Translations under genes and position numbers: made by a program | Shown here: positions 35,566 to 47,878 of the stretch, in pieces | Layout: each line of letters opens with the position of its first letter | How positions within the stretch are numbered: position 1 is the first letter of the stretch | Source: Pontibacter silvestris | Lineage (GTDB): Bacteria > Bacteroidota > Bacteroidia > Cytophagales > Hymenobacteraceae | Assembly (NCBI RefSeq): GCF_020907275.1 | Contig: NZ_JAJJWI010000015.1 | Location: 62,001 to 126,000 of the forward strand | Length of the DNA stretch: 64,000 nt | Reading direction: 5' to 3' | The notes under the pieces: generated by a model | The model's database searches: none | What the model was told of the DNA's origin: nothing | What the model saw: only the letters and a program-made list of their open reading frames with translations

Positions 35566-35605
35566 AACAGGTAGACCTGGCATTATCGTCAGGTCTTTTC
35601 CTGTT
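35566..35605 (+). terminator. rplL-rpoB intergenic hairpin (attenuator)
   Basis: AGACCTG (35573-35579) pairs with CAGGTCT (35590-35596), nested inside AACAGG/CCTGTT (35566-35571 with 35600-35605), with TTT in the 3' side bulge. There is no long T tract after it, so partial termination or processing is more likely than a full stop, similar in place to the enterobacterial rplL-rpoB attenuator. Confidence 0.55.
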
Positions 35606-35705
35606 TGTATATAGATTCAAATAAAAATTGGATCTTTTTTTTGCCCACAGCTGTTTTGGACTCTGTGTGCTTATAAAATGATTATTAACGTAAAATTCCA
35701 AGGCC

Positions 35706-38700
35706 TTGGCTAAGAATAAAACGACAGAGCGAATCAATTTTGCCTCTATTAATCCCGTGATTGACTATCCTGACTTTTTAGATGTTCAGTTACAGTCATT
35801 CCAGGATTTCTTTCAGTTGGAGACTCCAGCTGAAAATAGGGCTCAGGAGGGGTTGTTTAAAGTGTTTGCTGAGAACTTCCCTATTTCAGATTCACGAGAA
35901 AACTTCGTACTGGAGTTTATCGACTATCATATAGATCCTCCAAAATATTCTGTTGATGAAAGTATCGACAGAGGACTTACATATTCTGTTCCGCTGAAGG
36001 CAAAGCTGCGTCTTATCTGTAATGATGAAGACAATGAAGACTTCGAGACAATTGAGCAGGAAGTATTCCTGGGTAATATCCCATACATGACAGAAAAAGG
36101 CTCTTTTGTTATTAATGGAGCCGAGCGTGTTATTGTATCTCAATTACACAGATCACCGGGTGTTTTCTTTGCGCAAAGCAAACATACAAACGGTACAAAA
36201 TTATATTCTGCCAGAATTATTCCTTTTAAAGGATCATGGGTTGAGTTTGCTACAGACGTAAACAACGTGATGTATGCTTACATCGACCGTAAAAAGAAGT
36301 TTCCGGTTACAACTTTGTTGCGTGCTATTGGTTATGGTACCGATAAAGATATATTAGACCTGTTCGGCTTATCTGAGGAAATACCTGCGACTAAAGCAGC
36401 TCTTAAAGATGTAGCAGGCAGAAGACTTGCGGCACGTGTTCTGAGAACATGGACAGAAGATTTTGTTGATGAAGATACTGGTGAAGTTGTTTCCATTGAT
36501 AGAAACGAGGTCCTTCTTGAACGTGATTCTGAGATTACACAAGAAGATATTGATATAATTGTTGACTCAGGAGTACAATCAGTTATCCTGCACCGCGAGA
36601 ATGTTAATATCGCTGACTACGCTATTATTTATAATACGCTTCAGAAAGATAATTCAAACTCTGAACAGGAAGCAGTAGAACAAATCTACCGTCAGTTAAG
36701 AAATACAGAGGCTCCAGATGTTGAAACAGCACGAGATATTATCCAAAAGCTGTTCTTCTCTGATAAGCGCTATGACTTAGGTGAAGTTGGGCGATACAGA
36801 ATCAATAAGAAGCTGGGGTTAGATACCAACTGGGATGCTAAAGTACTTACGAACGAAGATATAGTTCTGATCGTGAAGTACCTGATCGGTTTGATTAATT
36901 CTAAGGCTGTTGTGGATGATATTGACCATTTGAGCAACCGTCGTGTAAGAACAGTTGGTGAGCAGCTTTATGCGCAGTTTGGTGTAGGTTTGGCTCGTAT
37001 GGCCAGAACCATCAAAGAACGTATGAACGTACGCGATAATGAAGACTTCAAACCTGTTGATCTGATCAACGCACGAACTTTGTCTTCTGTGATAAATTCG
37101 TTCTTCGGAACAAATCAGCTTTCTCAGTTTATGGACCAGACGAACCCGCTGGCTGAAGTGACGCACAAGCGTCGTGTATCAGCATTAGGGCCCGGTGGTC
37201 TGTCAAGAGAGCGTGCTGGTTTCGAGGTTCGTGACGTTCACTACACTCACTACGGCCGCCTTTGTACAATTGAAACACCGGAAGGACCAAACATTGGATT
37301 GATTTCTTCACTTTGCGTGCATGCTCGTGTAAACAGCATGGGCTTCATTGAAACCCCATATCGAAGAGTTGTTGAGGGTAAAGTACAAATTGATGGTACT
37401 GTTGAATACTTAACAGCAGAAGAAGAAGATACTCACCACATTGCTCAGGCTAATGCTCCGCTTGACGAAGTAGGTAAGTTTGTGAATGATAGAGTTAAAG
37501 GTAGATTCGAGGGAGACTTCCCTGTTGAAGAACCGAATACATACTCTTACATGGACGTTGCTCCAAACCAGATTGTATCGGTTGCGGCTTCACTTATTCC
37601 TTTCCTTGAGCATGATGATGCAAACCGTGCTCTGATGGGATCAAACATGCAGCGTCAGGCTGTTCCATTGTTGAAGCCTGAGGCTCCTATTGTTGGTACT
37701 GGTTTGGAAAGAAGAGCTGCTATTGACTCAAGAGCATTGGTTATTGCTGAAGGAGATGGCGTAATTGACTTTGTTGATGCTACTAAGATTGTAGTAAGAT
37801 ACGACCTGACTGATGAAGAAAAGTTAGTTTCTTTTGACGCTGAGTATGTTACATACGAAATGATCAAGTTCAGAAGAACTAACCAGGACACTTGTATCAA
37901 CCTGTCTCCGATTGTAAGGAAAGGCCAACGTGTAACAAAAGGTGAGCCTTTATGCGAAGGGTATGCTACAAACAATGGCGAGCTTGCTATTGGTAGAAAC
38001 ATGCAGGTGGCGTTCATGCCTTGGCAAGGTTACAATTTTGAGGATGCGATTGTAATCTCTGAGAAAGTTGTACGTGATGATGTATTTACTTCTATCCATA
38101 TTGAAGAATTCGAGCTTGAAGTTCGTGAGACTAAACGTGGTGAGGAAGAATTAACTTCTGAAATTCCAAACGTAAGTGAGGAAGCTGTTAAGAACCTTGA
38201 CGAGAATGGTGTCATCAGAATCGGTGCTGAAGTAAAAGAAGGAGACATCATGATTGGTAAGATCACCCCTAAAGGTGAAACTGATCCGACCCCTGAAGAA
38301 AAGCTGCTTCGTGCCATCTTTGGTGATAAAGCTGGAGATGTGAAGGATGCTTCCATGAAAGCTCCTCCATCATTAAATGGCGTGGTTATTGATACTAAAC
38401 TTTTCTCTCGACCTAAGAAAGACAAAAACCTTCGTGCTAAGTCTAAGAAAGAGGTTGAAGAGCTTAAGGTTAAGTACTCAAAAGAGCTGATCAGTATCAA
38501 GAATGTAATGGTTGATAAACTGGTTGATTTGCTTGAAGGCAAAACTACAAATGGTATCAAACATAAGTTTGGAGATGAGATACTAACAAAAGGCTCTAAG
38601 TTCAGCAGAAAGAATATCATTGAAGCATTGTTCCCGGAAAAGAACCCGTACAAAGACGAAAGTAATTATGCGGTTCCGGAAGAGGTAAACATGTTCAAGG

Positions 38701-39578
38701 ATCTTATTCTGGAAAACTGGACCGAAGATGAGAAAACTAACAGCATGTTGGTGGAACTTGTTAAGAACTATAACAAGCGCCGTAACATTATCTCTGCACA
38801 CTTCAAGCGTGAGCGATTCACTCTGGAAGTAGGAGATGAGTTGCCAGCAGGTATTGTGCAGCTAGCCAAAGTTTACATTGCTAAGAAGCGCAAGCTGAAA
38901 GTAGGTGATAAGATGGCTGGTCGTCACGGTAACAAAGGGGTTGTGGCTCGTATCGTTCGTGAAGAAGATATGCCATTCTTGGAAGACGGAACTCCTGTGG
39001 ATATTGTATTGAACCCACTTGGTGTGCCTTCGAGGATGAACATTGGTCAGATCTATGAGACTGTACTTGGATGGGCAGGTTTGAAGCTTGGAAGGAAATA
39101 TGCTACTCCGATTTTCGATGGTGCTACTGAAGATCAGGTGCAGGCGGAATTAGCAGAGGCTGGTTTACCAAGCTTTGGCCGTACTTATCTGTATGATGGT
39201 CTTTCAGGAGATCGCTTCGATCAGCCTGTAACCGTTGGTGTGATCTACATGCTGAAACTAGGTCACTTGGTGGACGATAAGATGCACGCTCGTTCTATCG
39301 GACCATACTCACTTATTACGCAGCAGCCATTGGGTGGTAAAGCCCAGTTTGGTGGTCAGCGTTTCGGTGAAATGGAGGTGTGGGCGTTGGAAGCATTCGG
39401 TGCTTCAAACGTACTGCAGGAAATACTTACAGTTAAATCAGACGATGTGATTGGTCGTGCGAAAGCCTACGAGTCAATTGTTAAAGGTGACGTACTGCCT
39501 AAGCCTAATATTCCTGAATCATTCAATGTATTGATTCATGAACTGAGAGGTTTAGCTCTGGAAATCACATTAGAATAA
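35706..39578 (+). CDS. rpoB: RNA polymerase subunit beta (TTG start)
   Basis: 1290 residues. The N-terminus ([14 protein letters not shown]...DYPDFLDVQ) matches the Bacteroidota subunit from its first residues. It is read from TTG at 35706, with an in-frame stop at 35691 and no ATG or GTG between. Later landmarks are the rifampicin region ([15 protein letters not shown]...[13 protein letters not shown]), [11 protein letters not shown], and [16 protein letters not shown] near the C-terminal third. Together with rpoC it forms the catalytic core. The non-ATG start may limit translation. A hairpin without T-run lies between rpoB and rpoC. Confidence 0.97.
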   Translation: MAKNKTTERINFASINPVIDYPDFLDVQLQSFQDFFQLETPAENRAQEGLFKVFAENFPISDSRENFVLEFIDYHIDPPKYSVDESIDRGLTYSVPLKAKLRLICNDEDNEDFETIEQEVFLGNIPYMTEKGSFVINGAERVIVSQLHRSPGVFFAQSKHTNGTKLYSARIIPFKGSWVEFATDVNNVMYAYIDRKKKFPVTTLLRAIGYGTDKDILDLFGLSEEIPATKAALKDVAGRRLAARVLRTWTEDFVDEDTGEVVSIDRNEVLLERDSEITQEDIDIIVDSGVQSVILHRENVNIADYAIIYNTLQKDNSNSEQEAVEQIYRQLRNTEAPDVETARDIIQKLFFSDKRYDLGEVGRYRINKKLGLDTNWDAKVLTNEDIVLIVKYLIGLINSKAVVDDIDHLSNRRVRTVGEQLYAQFGVGLARMARTIKERMNVRDNEDFKPVDLINARTLSSVINSFFGTNQLSQFMDQTNPLAEVTHKRRVSALGPGGLSRERAGFEVRDVHYTHYGRLCTIETPEGPNIGLISSLCVHARVNSMGFIETPYRRVVEGKVQIDGTVEYLTAEEEDTHHIAQANAPLDEVGKFVNDRVKGRFEGDFPVEEPNTYSYMDVAPNQIVSVAASLIPFLEHDDANRALMGSNMQRQAVPLLKPEAPIVGTGLERRAAIDSRALVIAEGDGVIDFVDATKIVVRYDLTDEEKLVSFDAEYVTYEMIKFRRTNQDTCINLSPIVRKGQRVTKGEPLCEGYATNNGELAIGRNMQVAFMPWQGYNFEDAIVISEKVVRDDVFTSIHIEEFELEVRETKRGEEELTSEIPNVSEEAVKNLDENGVIRIGAEVKEGDIMIGKITPKGETDPTPEEKLLRAIFGDKAGDVKDASMKAPPSLNGVVIDTKLFSRPKKDKNLRAKSKKEVEELKVKYSKELISIKNVMVDKLVDLLEGKTTNGIKHKFGDEILTKGSKFSRKNIIEALFPEKNPYKDESNYAVPEEVNMFKDLILENWTEDEKTNSMLVELVKNYNKRRNIISAHFKRERFTLEVGDELPAGIVQLAKVYIAKKRKLKVGDKMAGRHGNKGVVARIVREEDMPFLEDGTPVDIVLNPLGVPSRMNIGQIYETVLGWAGLKLGRKYATPIFDGATEDQVQAELAEAGLPSFGRTYLYDGLSGDRFDQPVTVGVIYMLKLGHLVDDKMHARSIGPYSLITQQPLGGKAQFGGQRFGEMEVWALEAFGASNVLQEILTVKSDDVIGRAKAYESIVKGDVLPKPNIPESFNVLIHELRGLALEITLE

Positions 39579-39587
39579 TAAAGTTAA

Positions 39588-39623
39588 GCTAAGCGCCTGA
39601 GGTAAAAGACTAGGGCGCTTAGC
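39588..39623 (+). other. rpoB-rpoC intercistronic hairpin
   Basis: A perfect 10-bp GC-rich stem (39588-39597 GCTAAGCGCC with 39614-39623 GGCGCTTAGC) and a 16-base loop, without a following T-run. It is probably an RNA processing or stability element rather than a terminator. Confidence 0.5.
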
Positions 39624-39680
39624 GCACTTTATAAGGTTTGGCTGTAGAGCATATCATTGTATCGACATTATTATAATAAT

Positions 39681-42600
39681 ATGGCATTTGCAAAAAATAA
39701 AAAGCTAACTCAGGACTTCTCTAAAGTAACGATAAGCTTAGCTTCTCCAGAGTCGATTCTGGAGCGTTCTAATGGAGAGGTTACAAAGCCTGAGACAATA
39801 AATTATAGAACCTATAAGCCTGAAATGGGTGGTTTATTCTGCGAAAGAATATTCGGACCTGTAAAGGACTGGGAATGCCACTGCGGAAAGTATAAAAGAA
39901 TCAGATACAAAGGCATCATCTGCGACCGTTGCGGTGTAGAGGTGACAGAGAAGAAGGTGCGTCGTGAGCGCATGGGCCATATTGAACTTGTTGTTCCGGT
40001 GGCACATATCTGGTACTTTAAATCTCTTCCGAATAAAATAGGTTATCTGTTAGGCTTACCAACTAAAAAGCTTGACCAGATTATCTACTATGAAAGATAT
40101 GTAGTTATTCAACCAGGTATTCTGGCAGAGGACGGTGTAACAACACTGGACTTCCTTACTGAGGATGAATACCTGGATATGGTTGATAAGCTCCCTCGTG
40201 AAAACCAAATGTTGGATAATAATGATCCAAACAAGTTTATCGCGAAAATGGGGGCAGAAGCGCTGCAAATGTTACTGGAGCGTACTAACCTAGACGATCT
40301 TTCATATGAATTGCGTCACGCAGCTGCACATGAAACTTCTCAGCAGCGTAAGGCAGAAGCGTTAAAGCGTCTGCGAGTTGTGGAAGCATTCCGTGATGCT
40401 ACAACAAGAATAGAAAACAGACCAGAGTGGATGGTAATTCGCATGGTTCCTGTTATTCCACCAGAGCTTCGTCCGCTGGTTCCTTTGGATGGTGGCCGTT
40501 TTGCTACTTCTGACCTGAACGACCTTTACAGACGAGTTATTATCCGAAACAACCGCCTAAAGCGTCTGATAGAAATCAAAGCTCCTGAGGTAATTCTTCG
40601 AAATGAGAAGCGAATGCTGCAAGAAGCGGTAGATTCCCTGTTCGACAACTCACGTAAAGTGAACGCTGTTCGTGCAGAAGGTAATCGAGCCTTGAAATCG
40701 CTTTCTGACATGCTGAAAGGTAAGCAAGGGCGTTTCCGTCAGAACTTGCTTGGTAAGCGTGTCGACTACTCTGGCCGATCAGTGATTGTGGTTGGTCCTG
40801 AACTGAAGCTGCATGAGTGTGGTCTGCCTAAGAACATGGCAGCTGAGCTTTTCAAGCCGTTCATCATCCGCAAGCTGATTGAACGAGGTATTGTTAAGAC
40901 TGTAAAGTCTGCAAAAAAAATAGTTGACCGTAAGGACCCTGTTGTATGGGATATCCTGGAGAATGTGCTGAAAGGCCACCCGGTACTCCTGAACCGTGCC
41001 CCTACGCTACACAGATTAGGTATTCAGGCATTCCAGCCAAAACTGATCGAAGGAAAGGCAATTCAGCTGCACCCGCTTGTGTGTACAGCGTTCAACGCCG
41101 ACTTTGACGGTGACCAGATGGCGGTGCACGTTCCACTAGGACCTGCGGCTGTACTGGAAGCTTCTATGCTGATGCTTGCTTCGCACAACATCCTTAACCC
41201 TGCTAATGGTGCTCCAATTGCAGTGCCTTCTCAGGACATGGTACTTGGTTTATACTATGTATCTAAAGGAAAGCGTAGCACTGAAAACGAAAAAATAGCA
41301 GGTGAAGGCATGAAATTCTATTCTGCCGAAGAAGTAATCATTGCTATTAACGAAGGCAGAATTTCGAAGCACGCTTATATCAAAGTAAGAACGAAAGTTA
41401 AGAATGAGCAGGGCGAGCTAGAAAATAAATTAATAGAAACAGTAGCTGGTAGAGTTCTGTTCAACCAGTTTGTACCTGAAGAAGTTGGATATATTGATGA
41501 GCTGTTAACGAAGAAGAAGCTTCAGCAGATCATTTCAAGAGTGTTCAAAGAAACAGGTATGGCGCGTACTGCTCATTTCCTGGATGATATTAAAACTCTT
41601 GGATTCCAGTCTGCTTACAAAGGTGGTCTGTCAATGGGGCTTGGTGATATCTCGATTCCAGCGGAGAAAGATATATTAGTTGCTCAGGCTAAGAAAGATG
41701 TAGATGCTGTATGGCAAAACTACTCAATGGGTCTGATCACAGATAATGAGCGTTATAACCAGGTAATTGACATCTGGACTCGTATCAACAACCAGATTAC
41801 AGAAACGTTGATGCGCCGTCTGGAGAACGATGATCAAGGCTTTAACTCCATCTTTATGATGATGCACTCTGGTGCCCGTGGTTCAAGAGAGCAGATTCGT
41901 CAGTTAGGAGGTATGAGAGGTCTGATGGCTAAGCCTCAGAAATCGTTACAAGGTTCTGTAGGTGAAATTATTGAAAACCCGATCCTTTCTAACTTCAAGG
42001 AAGGTCTGGATGTAATCGAGTACTTTATTTCTACACACGGTGCCCGTAAAGGCCTTGCTGATACAGCCCTTAAAACGGCGGATGCTGGTTACCTGACTCG
42101 TCGTTTGGTAGATGTGTCGCAGGACGTAATCGTGAATGAAGAAGACTGCGGTACATTAAGAGGTCTGGAAGTAAGTGCACTAAAAGATAATGAGGATATA
42201 GTAGAGTCACTGTCTGAGCGTATTCTTGGTCGTGTAACTGTACACGATGTATACAATCCGGTTTCTAATGAGCTTATAGTAGCAGCAGGTTCAGAGATAA
42301 CAGAAGAAGTAGCGCGTGTCATAGAAAACACAGCTATTGAAACTGTTGAAATCCGATCCGTGTTAACTTGTGAGTCTAAGCGTGGAATCTGTGCAAAATG
42401 CTATGGCCGTAACCTTGCTAGTGGCTTTATGGTGCAGAAAGGCGAAGCAGTTGGTGTTATTGCAGCACAGTCTATCGGTGAGCCAGGTACACAGTTAACA
42501 CTTCGTACATTCCACGTAGGTGGTACTGCTTCTAACATTGCGGTAGATGCAACCATCTTCGCGAAGTTCAGTGGTACCGTAGAGTTTGAAGATGTTCGTA

Positions 42601-43997
42601 CAATCAATACGGTTAACAACGAAGGAGAGCCTGTTAAAGTAGTAATGGGTAGATCTGGAGAGGTTAAGATTGTTGACCCGGCTACTGGTAAAGTATTTAT
42701 CAGTAATCACGTGCCTTACGGTTCATTCCTTACTGTGGACGAAGGACAGCAAGTTGAAAAAGGACAGCCAATGTGTAGCTGGGACCCATATAACGCTGTT
42801 ATTCTTTCTGAATTTGATGGAGTTATTGGTTATGAGTCAATTATTGAAGGGGTTACTTATCGTGAAGAGTCTGATGAGCAGACAGGTTACCGTGAAAAAG
42901 TAATTGTTGATACAAAAGATAAAACACAAAACCCTGCAATAGTTGTTAACCCTACAAACGGGGAACCAAAAGGATATAACATCCCTGTTGGTGCTCACTT
43001 GACAGTAGAAGACGGTGAGAAAATCAAAGCTGGTCAGATCCTTGTGAAGATTCCTCGCGCAATAGGTAAAACACGCGACATTACAGGTGGTCTGCCACGT
43101 GTTACTGAGTTGTTTGAGGCCCGTAACCCGTCAAATCCAGCTGTAGTTTCTGAAATTGATGGTGTTGTCACTTATGGTAGCGTGAAGCGTGGTAACCGTG
43201 AGATCTTCATTGAGTCAAAAGACGGTGTGAAGAAGAAATACATGGTGCCGCTTTCTAAGCACATCCTTGTACAGGACAACGACTTCATCCGTGCAGGTAT
43301 GCCATTGTCTGATGGTGCTATTACACCAACTGACATACTTAACATTCAGGGTCCTGGTGCTGTACAAGAGTACTTGGTAAATGAGATTCAGGAAGTATAC
43401 CGTTTGCAGGGTGTAAAAATCAATGATAAGCACATTGAGGTGGTAGTGCGCCAAATGATGCAGAAAGTTGTGGTTGTGGATGCAGGTGATACAAGCTTCC
43501 TGGAAAACCAAGTGGTAGATAAGGTAAGCTTTATGGAAGAGAACGACAGAATCATCGACATGAAAGTTGTTGAAGAAGCTGGAGACTCAACAAGCCTGAA
43601 GCCAGGTCAGATAGTAACGGCCCGCAGATTGCGTGATGAAAATTCAAGCTTGAAGCGCCGCGACTTGAAGTTAGTAACAGTGCGTGATGCATCACCAGCT
43701 GTTTCCAGACCAACCTTACAAGGTATTACACAAGCATCCTTGGGTACACAAAGCTTTATTTCAGCTGCTTCATTCCAGGAAACAACAAAAGTACTGAGCG
43801 AAGCTGCTATCAGAGGTAAAGCAGATGAACTGCTAGGTCTGAAAGAAAATGTAATTGTAGGTCACCTGATTCCTGCAGGTACAGGTCTGAGAGAGTACCA
43901 GAAACTGATCGTAGGAAATCAAGAGGAGTACGATTCGTTGGTTGAGTCTAAAAAGACCAGCAGCAGATCAAGACAACAAGAGTTACAAAGTAAATAA
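39681..43997 (+). CDS. rpoC: RNA polymerase subunit beta'
   Basis: 1438 residues from ATG 39681; the in-frame TTG at 39657 would add eight unsupported residues. [10 protein letters not shown]...ICDRCGVEV near residue 64 is the N-terminal zinc site. [12 protein letters not shown] near residue 472 holds the three magnesium-binding Asp. [13 protein letters not shown] is the second zinc site, followed by [24 protein letters not shown], the trigger-loop region. A Bacteroidota-type Lys/Ser-rich tail ends the protein. DUF3467 follows after 8 bases. Confidence 0.98.
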   Translation: MAFAKNKKLTQDFSKVTISLASPESILERSNGEVTKPETINYRTYKPEMGGLFCERIFGPVKDWECHCGKYKRIRYKGIICDRCGVEVTEKKVRRERMGHIELVVPVAHIWYFKSLPNKIGYLLGLPTKKLDQIIYYERYVVIQPGILAEDGVTTLDFLTEDEYLDMVDKLPRENQMLDNNDPNKFIAKMGAEALQMLLERTNLDDLSYELRHAAAHETSQQRKAEALKRLRVVEAFRDATTRIENRPEWMVIRMVPVIPPELRPLVPLDGGRFATSDLNDLYRRVIIRNNRLKRLIEIKAPEVILRNEKRMLQEAVDSLFDNSRKVNAVRAEGNRALKSLSDMLKGKQGRFRQNLLGKRVDYSGRSVIVVGPELKLHECGLPKNMAAELFKPFIIRKLIERGIVKTVKSAKKIVDRKDPVVWDILENVLKGHPVLLNRAPTLHRLGIQAFQPKLIEGKAIQLHPLVCTAFNADFDGDQMAVHVPLGPAAVLEASMLMLASHNILNPANGAPIAVPSQDMVLGLYYVSKGKRSTENEKIAGEGMKFYSAEEVIIAINEGRISKHAYIKVRTKVKNEQGELENKLIETVAGRVLFNQFVPEEVGYIDELLTKKKLQQIISRVFKETGMARTAHFLDDIKTLGFQSAYKGGLSMGLGDISIPAEKDILVAQAKKDVDAVWQNYSMGLITDNERYNQVIDIWTRINNQITETLMRRLENDDQGFNSIFMMMHSGARGSREQIRQLGGMRGLMAKPQKSLQGSVGEIIENPILSNFKEGLDVIEYFISTHGARKGLADTALKTADAGYLTRRLVDVSQDVIVNEEDCGTLRGLEVSALKDNEDIVESLSERILGRVTVHDVYNPVSNELIVAAGSEITEEVARVIENTAIETVEIRSVLTCESKRGICAKCYGRNLASGFMVQKGEAVGVIAAQSIGEPGTQLTLRTFHVGGTASNIAVDATIFAKFSGTVEFEDVRTINTVNNEGEPVKVVMGRSGEVKIVDPATGKVFISNHVPYGSFLTVDEGQQVEKGQPMCSWDPYNAVILSEFDGVIGYESIIEGVTYREESDEQTGYREKVIVDTKDKTQNPAIVVNPTNGEPKGYNIPVGAHLTVEDGEKIKAGQILVKIPRAIGKTRDITGGLPRVTELFEARNPSNPAVVSEIDGVVTYGSVKRGNREIFIESKDGVKKKYMVPLSKHILVQDNDFIRAGMPLSDGAITPTDILNIQGPGAVQEYLVNEIQEVYRLQGVKINDKHIEVVVRQMMQKVVVVDAGDTSFLENQVVDKVSFMEENDRIIDMKVVEEAGDSTSLKPGQIVTARRLRDENSSLKRRDLKLVTVRDASPAVSRPTLQGITQASLGTQSFISAASFQETTKVLSEAAIRGKADELLGLKENVIVGHLIPAGTGLREYQKLIVGNQEEYDSLVESKKTSSRSRQQELQSK

Positions 43998-44005
43998 TTA
44001 AAGGC

Positions 44006-44323
44006 ATGGCGGAGGATCTGCAAAAGCAAAATCAAATAAACATTGAGCTAACGGAAGAAGTAGCAGAAGGGGAGTACGCAAACCTTGCTATGATTGCACA
44101 TTCTAGCAGCGAATTTGTAATTGATTTTATAAGATTGATGCCAGGCGTTCCTAAAGCTAAAGTAAAATCAAGGATAGTTATTACGCCAGAGCACGCCAAA
44201 AGATTGGCGGCTGCTCTGGCGGATAACATCCGCAAGTTTGAGGATAGCTTTGGGGAAATAAAGCAGGCACAAGAAACTCCTTCCTTTCCGATGAACTTTG
44301 GTGGAACAGTAGGAGAAGCATAA
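44006..44323 (+). CDS. DUF3467 family protein
   Basis: 105 residues, small and acidic. NIELTEEVAEGEYANLAMIAHSSSE... and VITPEHAKRLAAALADNI near residues 55-72 are the conserved features of the domain. The family lies directly after rpoC in many Bacteroidota genomes and is likely cotranscribed with it (8-base gap). No catalytic residues or membrane segments are visible. A role with RNA polymerase is a reasonable guess from gene order only. The str-operon promoter follows at once. Confidence 0.85.
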   Translation: MAEDLQKQNQINIELTEEVAEGEYANLAMIAHSSSEFVIDFIRLMPGVPKAKVKSRIVITPEHAKRLAAALADNIRKFEDSFGEIKQAQETPSFPMNFGGTVGEA

Positions 44324-44350
44324 GGTGCTAATAATTAATGAATTAATAAT

Positions 44351-44381
44351 TTGAATTTGCAAGTCAATTTTTATACCTTTG
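44351..44381 (+). promoter_or_regulatory. Promoter of the str operon (rpsL-rpsG-fusA-rpsJ)
   Basis: TTG at 44351-44353 and TACCTTTG at 44374-44381 with a 20-base spacer. A small ACTC/GAGT stem (44385-44388 with 44397-44400) lies at the likely transcript 5' end. ATG of rpsL is 48 bases downstream. Confidence 0.78.
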
Positions 44382-44429
44382 CAAACTCAAAATTTAGAGT
44401 GAAAGAAATCTATAATTAACAGATTGTAA

Positions 44430-44843
44430 ATGCCTACTATACAGCAATTAGTAAGAAAAGGAAGAGAGAAACTGACATCAAAATCAAAGTCTCCTGCCTT
44501 AGATTCTTGCCCACAGCGCCGTGGAGTGTGTACGAGAGTATATACAACTACGCCTAAGAAGCCAAATTCTGCAATGCGTAAAGTTGCAAGGGTAAGATTA
44601 ACAAATGGTAAAGAAGTAAACGCCTATATCCCAGGTGAAGGCCATAACCTACAGGAACACTCTATTGTGTTGATCCGTGGAGGTAGAGTGAAAGATCTTC
44701 CAGGAGTGCGTTACCACATTGTACGTGGTGCACTGGATACTGCAGGTGTAAGCGGACGTCTGCAAAGCCGTTCTAAGTATGGTGCTAAGAGACCAAAACC
44801 AGGTCAGGCTCCAGCTGCTGCAGGAAAAGGTAAGAAAAGATAA
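44430..44843 (+). CDS. rpsL: Ribosomal protein S12
   Basis: 137 residues. [17 protein letters not shown] near residue 41 is the S12 signature and contains the Lys linked to streptomycin resistance when mutated; it is wild-type Lys here. [18 protein letters not shown] is the second loop. S12 sits at the decoding centre. It is first gene of the str operon and ends in a Gly/Lys-rich tail. Confidence 0.99.
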   Translation: MPTIQQLVRKGREKLTSKSKSPALDSCPQRRGVCTRVYTTTPKKPNSAMRKVARVRLTNGKEVNAYIPGEGHNLQEHSIVLIRGGRVKDLPGVRYHIVRGALDTAGVSGRLQSRSKYGAKRPKPGQAPAAAGKGKKR

Positions 44844-44862
44844 TAAATAGCGTAGTAATACA

Positions 44863-45330
44863 ATGAGAAAAGCAAAGCCGAAAAGTAGAATCCTCCTTCC
44901 TGATCCTAAATACAAAGAGACATTAGTAACACGTTTCGTTAACTATATGATGGAAGACGGAAAGAAAAGTGTTGCTTATGGTATCTTCTATGATGCTGTA
45001 GATTTAGTAGAGCAAAGAACTAAAGAAAACGGTCTTGAGACTTGGAAGAAGGCATTGAACAATGTTATGCCTAGCGTCGAAGTTAAAAGCCGTAGGGTAG
45101 GGGGTGCTACATTCCAAGTGCCGACTGAGGTCCGTCCGGATCGCAGAGTATCTCTGGGTATTAAATGGATGATTTCTTTTGCTCGCAAGAGAGGAGAGAA
45201 AACCATGAAAGATAAATTAGCTGGTGAAATCATCGCTGCTGCAAAGGGTGAAGGTGCTGCTGTTAAGAAGAAAGATGATACGCATAGAATGGCAGAAGCG
45301 AATAAAGCATTCTCACATTTCAGATTCTAA
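44863..45330 (+). CDS. rpsG: Ribosomal protein S7
   Basis: 155 residues. The N-terminus [17 protein letters not shown] and [20 protein letters not shown] are family hallmarks; [16 protein letters not shown] near residue 80 contacts the head of 16S rRNA. S7 starts assembly of the 30S head. It lies between rpsL (19 bases) and fusA (2 bases). Confidence 0.99.
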   Translation: MRKAKPKSRILLPDPKYKETLVTRFVNYMMEDGKKSVAYGIFYDAVDLVEQRTKENGLETWKKALNNVMPSVEVKSRRVGGATFQVPTEVRPDRRVSLGIKWMISFARKRGEKTMKDKLAGEIIAAAKGEGAAVKKKDDTHRMAEANKAFSHFRF

Positions 45331-45332
45331 TC

Positions 45333-47438
45333 ATGGCAACAAGAGATTTAAAGTTTACAAGAAATATTGGTATAGCTGCGCACATCGATGCTGGTAAAAC
45401 AACAACGACTGAGCGAATTCTGTACTATGCTGGTGTAAGCCACAAAATTGGAGAGGTACATGATGGTGCCGCTACAATGGACTGGATGGAGCAGGAGCAA
45501 GAAAGAGGTATTACTATTACTTCTGCTGCTACAACAGTAAGCTGGCCGTACAGAGGCAACAATTATCATATCAACATTATCGATACTCCAGGTCACGTTG
45601 ACTTTACGGTAGAGGTAAACCGCTCACTGCGTGTGTTGGATGGTCTGGTATTCCTTTTTAGCGCAGTTGATGGCGTTGAGCCTCAATCTGAAACTAACTG
45701 GCGATTAGCAGATAACTATAAAGTAGCCCGTATCGGTTTCGTTAACAAAATGGACCGTTCTGGAGCTGATTTCCTTGCTGTATGTAAGCAGGTAAAGGAA
45801 ATGTTAGGTAGCAACGCTGTAGCTTTACAGTTACCTATTGGTTCAGAAGATAACTTCAGAGGAGTAGTTGACTTAGTGAATAACCGTGGTATCATCTGGA
45901 ATGAAGAGGACAAAGGTATGACCTTTACTGAAGTTCCTATTCCTGATGATATGGTAGAAGAAGCAGCTGAGTACAGAGAAAAACTTCTGGAAGCAGTTGC
46001 AGAGTACGATGAGACATTGATGGAGAAATACTTCGAAGATCCGGAGTCAATTTCTGAAGATGAGATTATCGCTGCACTTCGTGCTGCCACTATTGATATG
46101 GCCATAGTTCCAATGCTTTGTGGTTCTTCTTTCAAAAACAAAGGAGTACAGACAATGTTGGATTATGTAATGGCACTTTGCCCTTCTCCGCTTGATAGAG
46201 AAAAAATCAAAGGTATAAATCCTGATACAGGTGAAGAAGTAGGACGTAAACCAAGTGAAGAAGAGCCTTTTGCTGGTCTTGCGTTCAAAATCGCTACTGA
46301 CCCTTATGTAGGTCGTCTTTGCTTCGTGCGTGCTTACTCAGGAGTACTTGAGTCAGGCTCGTATATCTTCAATACACGTTCTGGAAACAAAGAACGTATT
46401 TCAAGAATTTTTCAAATGCATGCCAACAAGCAGAATCAGATCGAAAGACTGGCTGCTGGTGACATCGCTGCGGTAGTAGGTTTCAAAGACATCAAAACAG
46501 GTGATACGCTGTGTGATCAGAGTGCTAAGATCGTTCTGGAGTCAATGGAGTTCCCTGAGCCGGTAATTGGTTATGCTATTGAGCCTAAAACTCAGGCTGA
46601 CTCTGATAAGATGGGTATGGCAATTGCCAAACTTGTTGAGGAGGATCCAACACTTCAGGTAAACACTGACGAGGAAACTGGTCAGACTATCTTAAGAGGT
46701 ATGGGAGAGCTACACCTGGAGATTATCATCGACAGAATGAAACGAGAGTTTAAGGTTGAGTTAAATCAAGGTGCTCCTCAGGTGGCTTATAAAGAAACTA
46801 TCACTAAATCTGTTGAGCATAGAGAAGTGTTCAAGAAGCAGTCTGGTGGTCGTGGTAAGTTTGCCGATATCGTGTTTACAATGGGGCCACGTGAGGATGG
46901 GAAGCAGGGGCTTGAGTTTGAAAATGCTATTGTTGGTGGTGTAATTCCTAGAGAATTTATTCCTGCTGTACAAAAAGGTTTTGAGGAGTCAATGAAGAAC
47001 GGTATTCTTGCTGGTTTCCCTGTTGACTCCATGAAAGTACGTCTTTTCCATGGTTCATTCCACGACGTTGACTCAGACTCACTATCTTTCGAACTTGCTG
47101 CCCGACAAGGTTTCAAAGAAGCTGGTAAGCAATGTGCTCCTAAGCTACTAGAGCCAATCATGGCAGTTGATGTGGTTACGCCAGATGAATATACTGGACC
47201 TGTAACAGGTGACCTGAACAGAAGAAGAGGTATCATGAAAGGAATGGATACAAAAGGAATGGCCTCTGTTATCAGAGCTAGTGTTCCTCTTTCCGAATTG
47301 TTCGGGTATGTAACTGACCTTCGTACTATCACATCAGGTAGAGCTACTGCTTCTCTTACTTTCTCTCATTATGAGCAGGTACCACAGAACTTAGCAGATG
47401 GCATCATTGCGAAAATAAAAGGAACTGTAGCTAAATAG
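45333..47438 (+). CDS. fusA: Elongation factor G
   Basis: 701 residues. [17 protein letters not shown] is the P-loop; DTPGHVDF and NKMDR are the other GTPase motifs; [10 protein letters not shown] is switch I. Domains II-V follow, with [16 protein letters not shown] in domain III and [16 protein letters not shown] near the C-terminus. It drives translocation and, with ribosome recycling factor, ribosome splitting. Two bases separate it from rpsG; rpsJ follows by 12 bases. Confidence 0.99.
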   Translation: MATRDLKFTRNIGIAAHIDAGKTTTTERILYYAGVSHKIGEVHDGAATMDWMEQEQERGITITSAATTVSWPYRGNNYHINIIDTPGHVDFTVEVNRSLRVLDGLVFLFSAVDGVEPQSETNWRLADNYKVARIGFVNKMDRSGADFLAVCKQVKEMLGSNAVALQLPIGSEDNFRGVVDLVNNRGIIWNEEDKGMTFTEVPIPDDMVEEAAEYREKLLEAVAEYDETLMEKYFEDPESISEDEIIAALRAATIDMAIVPMLCGSSFKNKGVQTMLDYVMALCPSPLDREKIKGINPDTGEEVGRKPSEEEPFAGLAFKIATDPYVGRLCFVRAYSGVLESGSYIFNTRSGNKERISRIFQMHANKQNQIERLAAGDIAAVVGFKDIKTGDTLCDQSAKIVLESMEFPEPVIGYAIEPKTQADSDKMGMAIAKLVEEDPTLQVNTDEETGQTILRGMGELHLEIIIDRMKREFKVELNQGAPQVAYKETITKSVEHREVFKKQSGGRGKFADIVFTMGPREDGKQGLEFENAIVGGVIPREFIPAVQKGFEESMKNGILAGFPVDSMKVRLFHGSFHDVDSDSLSFELAARQGFKEAGKQCAPKLLEPIMAVDVVTPDEYTGPVTGDLNRRRGIMKGMDTKGMASVIRASVPLSELFGYVTDLRTITSGRATASLTFSHYEQVPQNLADGIIAKIKGTVAK

Positions 47439-47450
47439 TTAGTATAAATA

Positions 47451-47756
47451 ATGAATCAGAAAATAAGAATAAAGCTTAAGTCTTACGATCACAATCTTGT
47501 AGATAAATCATCTGAAAAGATTGTGAAAGCGGTAAAAGCTACTGGTGCCATCGTAAGCGGTCCAATTCCTCTTCCTACAGAAAAGGATAAATTTACTGTG
47601 CTACGTTCTCCACACGTAAACAAAAAGTCTCGTGAGCAGTTTCAGCTTTGTACCTATAAAAGATTAGTAGATATTTATTCTACTAGCTCTAAAACTGTAG
47701 ATGCTCTTATGAAGCTTGAACTTCCGAGTGGAGTTGATGTTGAGATAAAAGTTTGA
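47451..47756 (+). CDS. rpsJ: Ribosomal protein S10
   Basis: 101 residues. [20 protein letters not shown] at the N-terminus and [22 protein letters not shown] near residue 37 identify it. It binds the 30S head and can act with NusB in antitermination. Unlike the usual S10 operon it is followed here by a strong terminator, so it is the last gene of the str operon rather than the first of the S10 operon. Confidence 0.99.
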   Translation: MNQKIRIKLKSYDHNLVDKSSEKIVKAVKATGAIVSGPIPLPTEKDKFTVLRSPHVNKKSREQFQLCTYKRLVDIYSTSSKTVDALMKLELPSGVDVEIKV

Positions 47757-47769
47757 TGAACAATAGAGA

Positions 47770-47814
47770 TTAACAAAAAAGGAGGATCCATACCAGGTCC
47801 TCCTTTTTTGTTAA
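47770..47814 (+). terminator. Terminator after rpsJ
   Basis: A perfect 17-bp stem (47770-47786 with 47798-47814), 11-base loop, and a T6 run within the 3' arm. It begins 14 bases after the rpsJ stop and separates it from rplC. Confidence 0.88.
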
Positions 47815-47847
47815 CTACCTGAATGACAATATTTTTTTAAAGAACTA

Positions 47848-47878
47848 TTGTTAATAGAAAATATATTTTTTAACTTTG
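47848..47878 (+). promoter_or_regulatory. Promoter of the rplC-rpsN unit
   Basis: TTG at 47848-47850 and TAACTTTG at 47871-47878 with a 20-base spacer. Downstream, CACTCC (47879-47884) can pair with GGGGTG (47899-47904) near the mRNA 5' end. Confidence 0.8.

Noticed and set aside
38030-38653. A 207-codon minus-strand frame inside rpoB.
   Set aside because: It is antisense to the conserved, essential rpoB frame, is Ser/Phe/Leu-rich, and has no start context or homologue.
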